From: DATBAX01 sp963723765
GTDB lineage: Bacteria > Acidobacteriota > Terriglobia > Terriglobales > Acidobacteriaceae
Length of the DNA: 64,000 bases
Assembly: GCA_963723765.1 (NCBI GenBank)
Contig: CAVRSD010000005.1
Coordinates: forward strand, 868,001-932,000
Direction of reading: 5' to 3'
How positions within the stretch are numbered: position 1 is the first letter of the stretch; the number at the start of each line of letters is the position of its first letter. A program made the position numbers and the translations under genes. Shown here piece by piece: positions 63,975 to 64,000 of the stretch. The notes beneath the pieces were generated by a model that was not told the origin of the DNA, did not search any database, and worked only from the letters and a program-made list of their open reading frames with translations.

Positions 63975-64000
63975 ATTTGGTGCTGCCGGTGATCCTGGGA

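Noticed and set aside
63935..64000. Open frame with a strong GGAGGAA site running off the window end
   Set aside because: A perfect intrinsic terminator lies 14 bases after the ATG, and only 22 codons are visible, so coding cannot be supported. It was kept as a possible leader.

Overview
The window reads as a chromosomal segment of an Acidobacteriota genome, probably class Terriglobia. The lineage markers are an ADOP-type MacB/FtsX permease of 810 residues, an Oar-like TonB receptor with a carboxypeptidase-regulatory domain, a Ser/Thr kinase followed by PD40 propeller repeats, and an EF-P with Asn at the loop tip. This is an inference from gene families. No rRNA or tRNA gene was seen.

Layout. 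0-8 kb: apt (cut by the window edge), acylphosphatase, efp, a YtxH protein, a TonB-like protein, an AMIN protein, a PilZ protein, then trpG and trpE separated by a beta-lactamase-like hydrolase. 8-18 kb: an MBL-fold hydrolase, glutamate dehydrogenase, three small stress or envelope proteins, pgsA overlapping an AMMECR1 gene, two secreted proteins of unknown role, and a fused aroD-aroE. 18-32 kb: a lone GvpL/F protein, the ADOP permease, an M28 peptidase, a GT39-like membrane protein, a GH5 enzyme, then a run of frameshifted genes (TPR/YfgM-like, FtsX permease, LolA-like lipoprotein, PhzF) around an intact mltG. 32-46 kb: DinB, ruvX, carD, greA, a CDP-alcohol phosphatidyltransferase, a GH78/GH28 pair for pectin-type polysaccharide, an isoaspartyl peptidase, the large TonB receptor, an FMN-binding protein and a VapBC-type toxin-antitoxin pair. 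46-60 kb: quinone reductase, M1 peptidase, frameshifted sensor kinase, MltD-like transglycosylase with LysM domains, a histone-H1-like protein, a prolyl oligopeptidase, an HdeD-like membrane protein and small proteins.

60.5-64 kb is the most unusual part. A XRE/S24 (CI/LexA-like) regulator is transcribed away from a series of small genes: a DUF2292-like protein, a zinc ribbon, a sigma-like helix-turn-helix protein, an unknown protein and a dual-specificity phosphatase. The shared upstream region has repeated GCTATA words and a 19-bp imperfect direct repeat, and the series is punctuated by three intrinsic terminators. It resembles a phage-type regulatory switch, but no structural or integration gene is visible.

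Two properties run through the window. First, at least six families of short inverted-repeat elements sit between genes, including a 177-bp element with perfect 18-bp terminal inverted repeats. Second, at least eight genes are broken by one-base indels or a stop, clustered at 25.8-31.5 kb and 50.6-51.1 kb while core genes are intact. Assembly error is the simplest explanation, and gene decay is not excluded.
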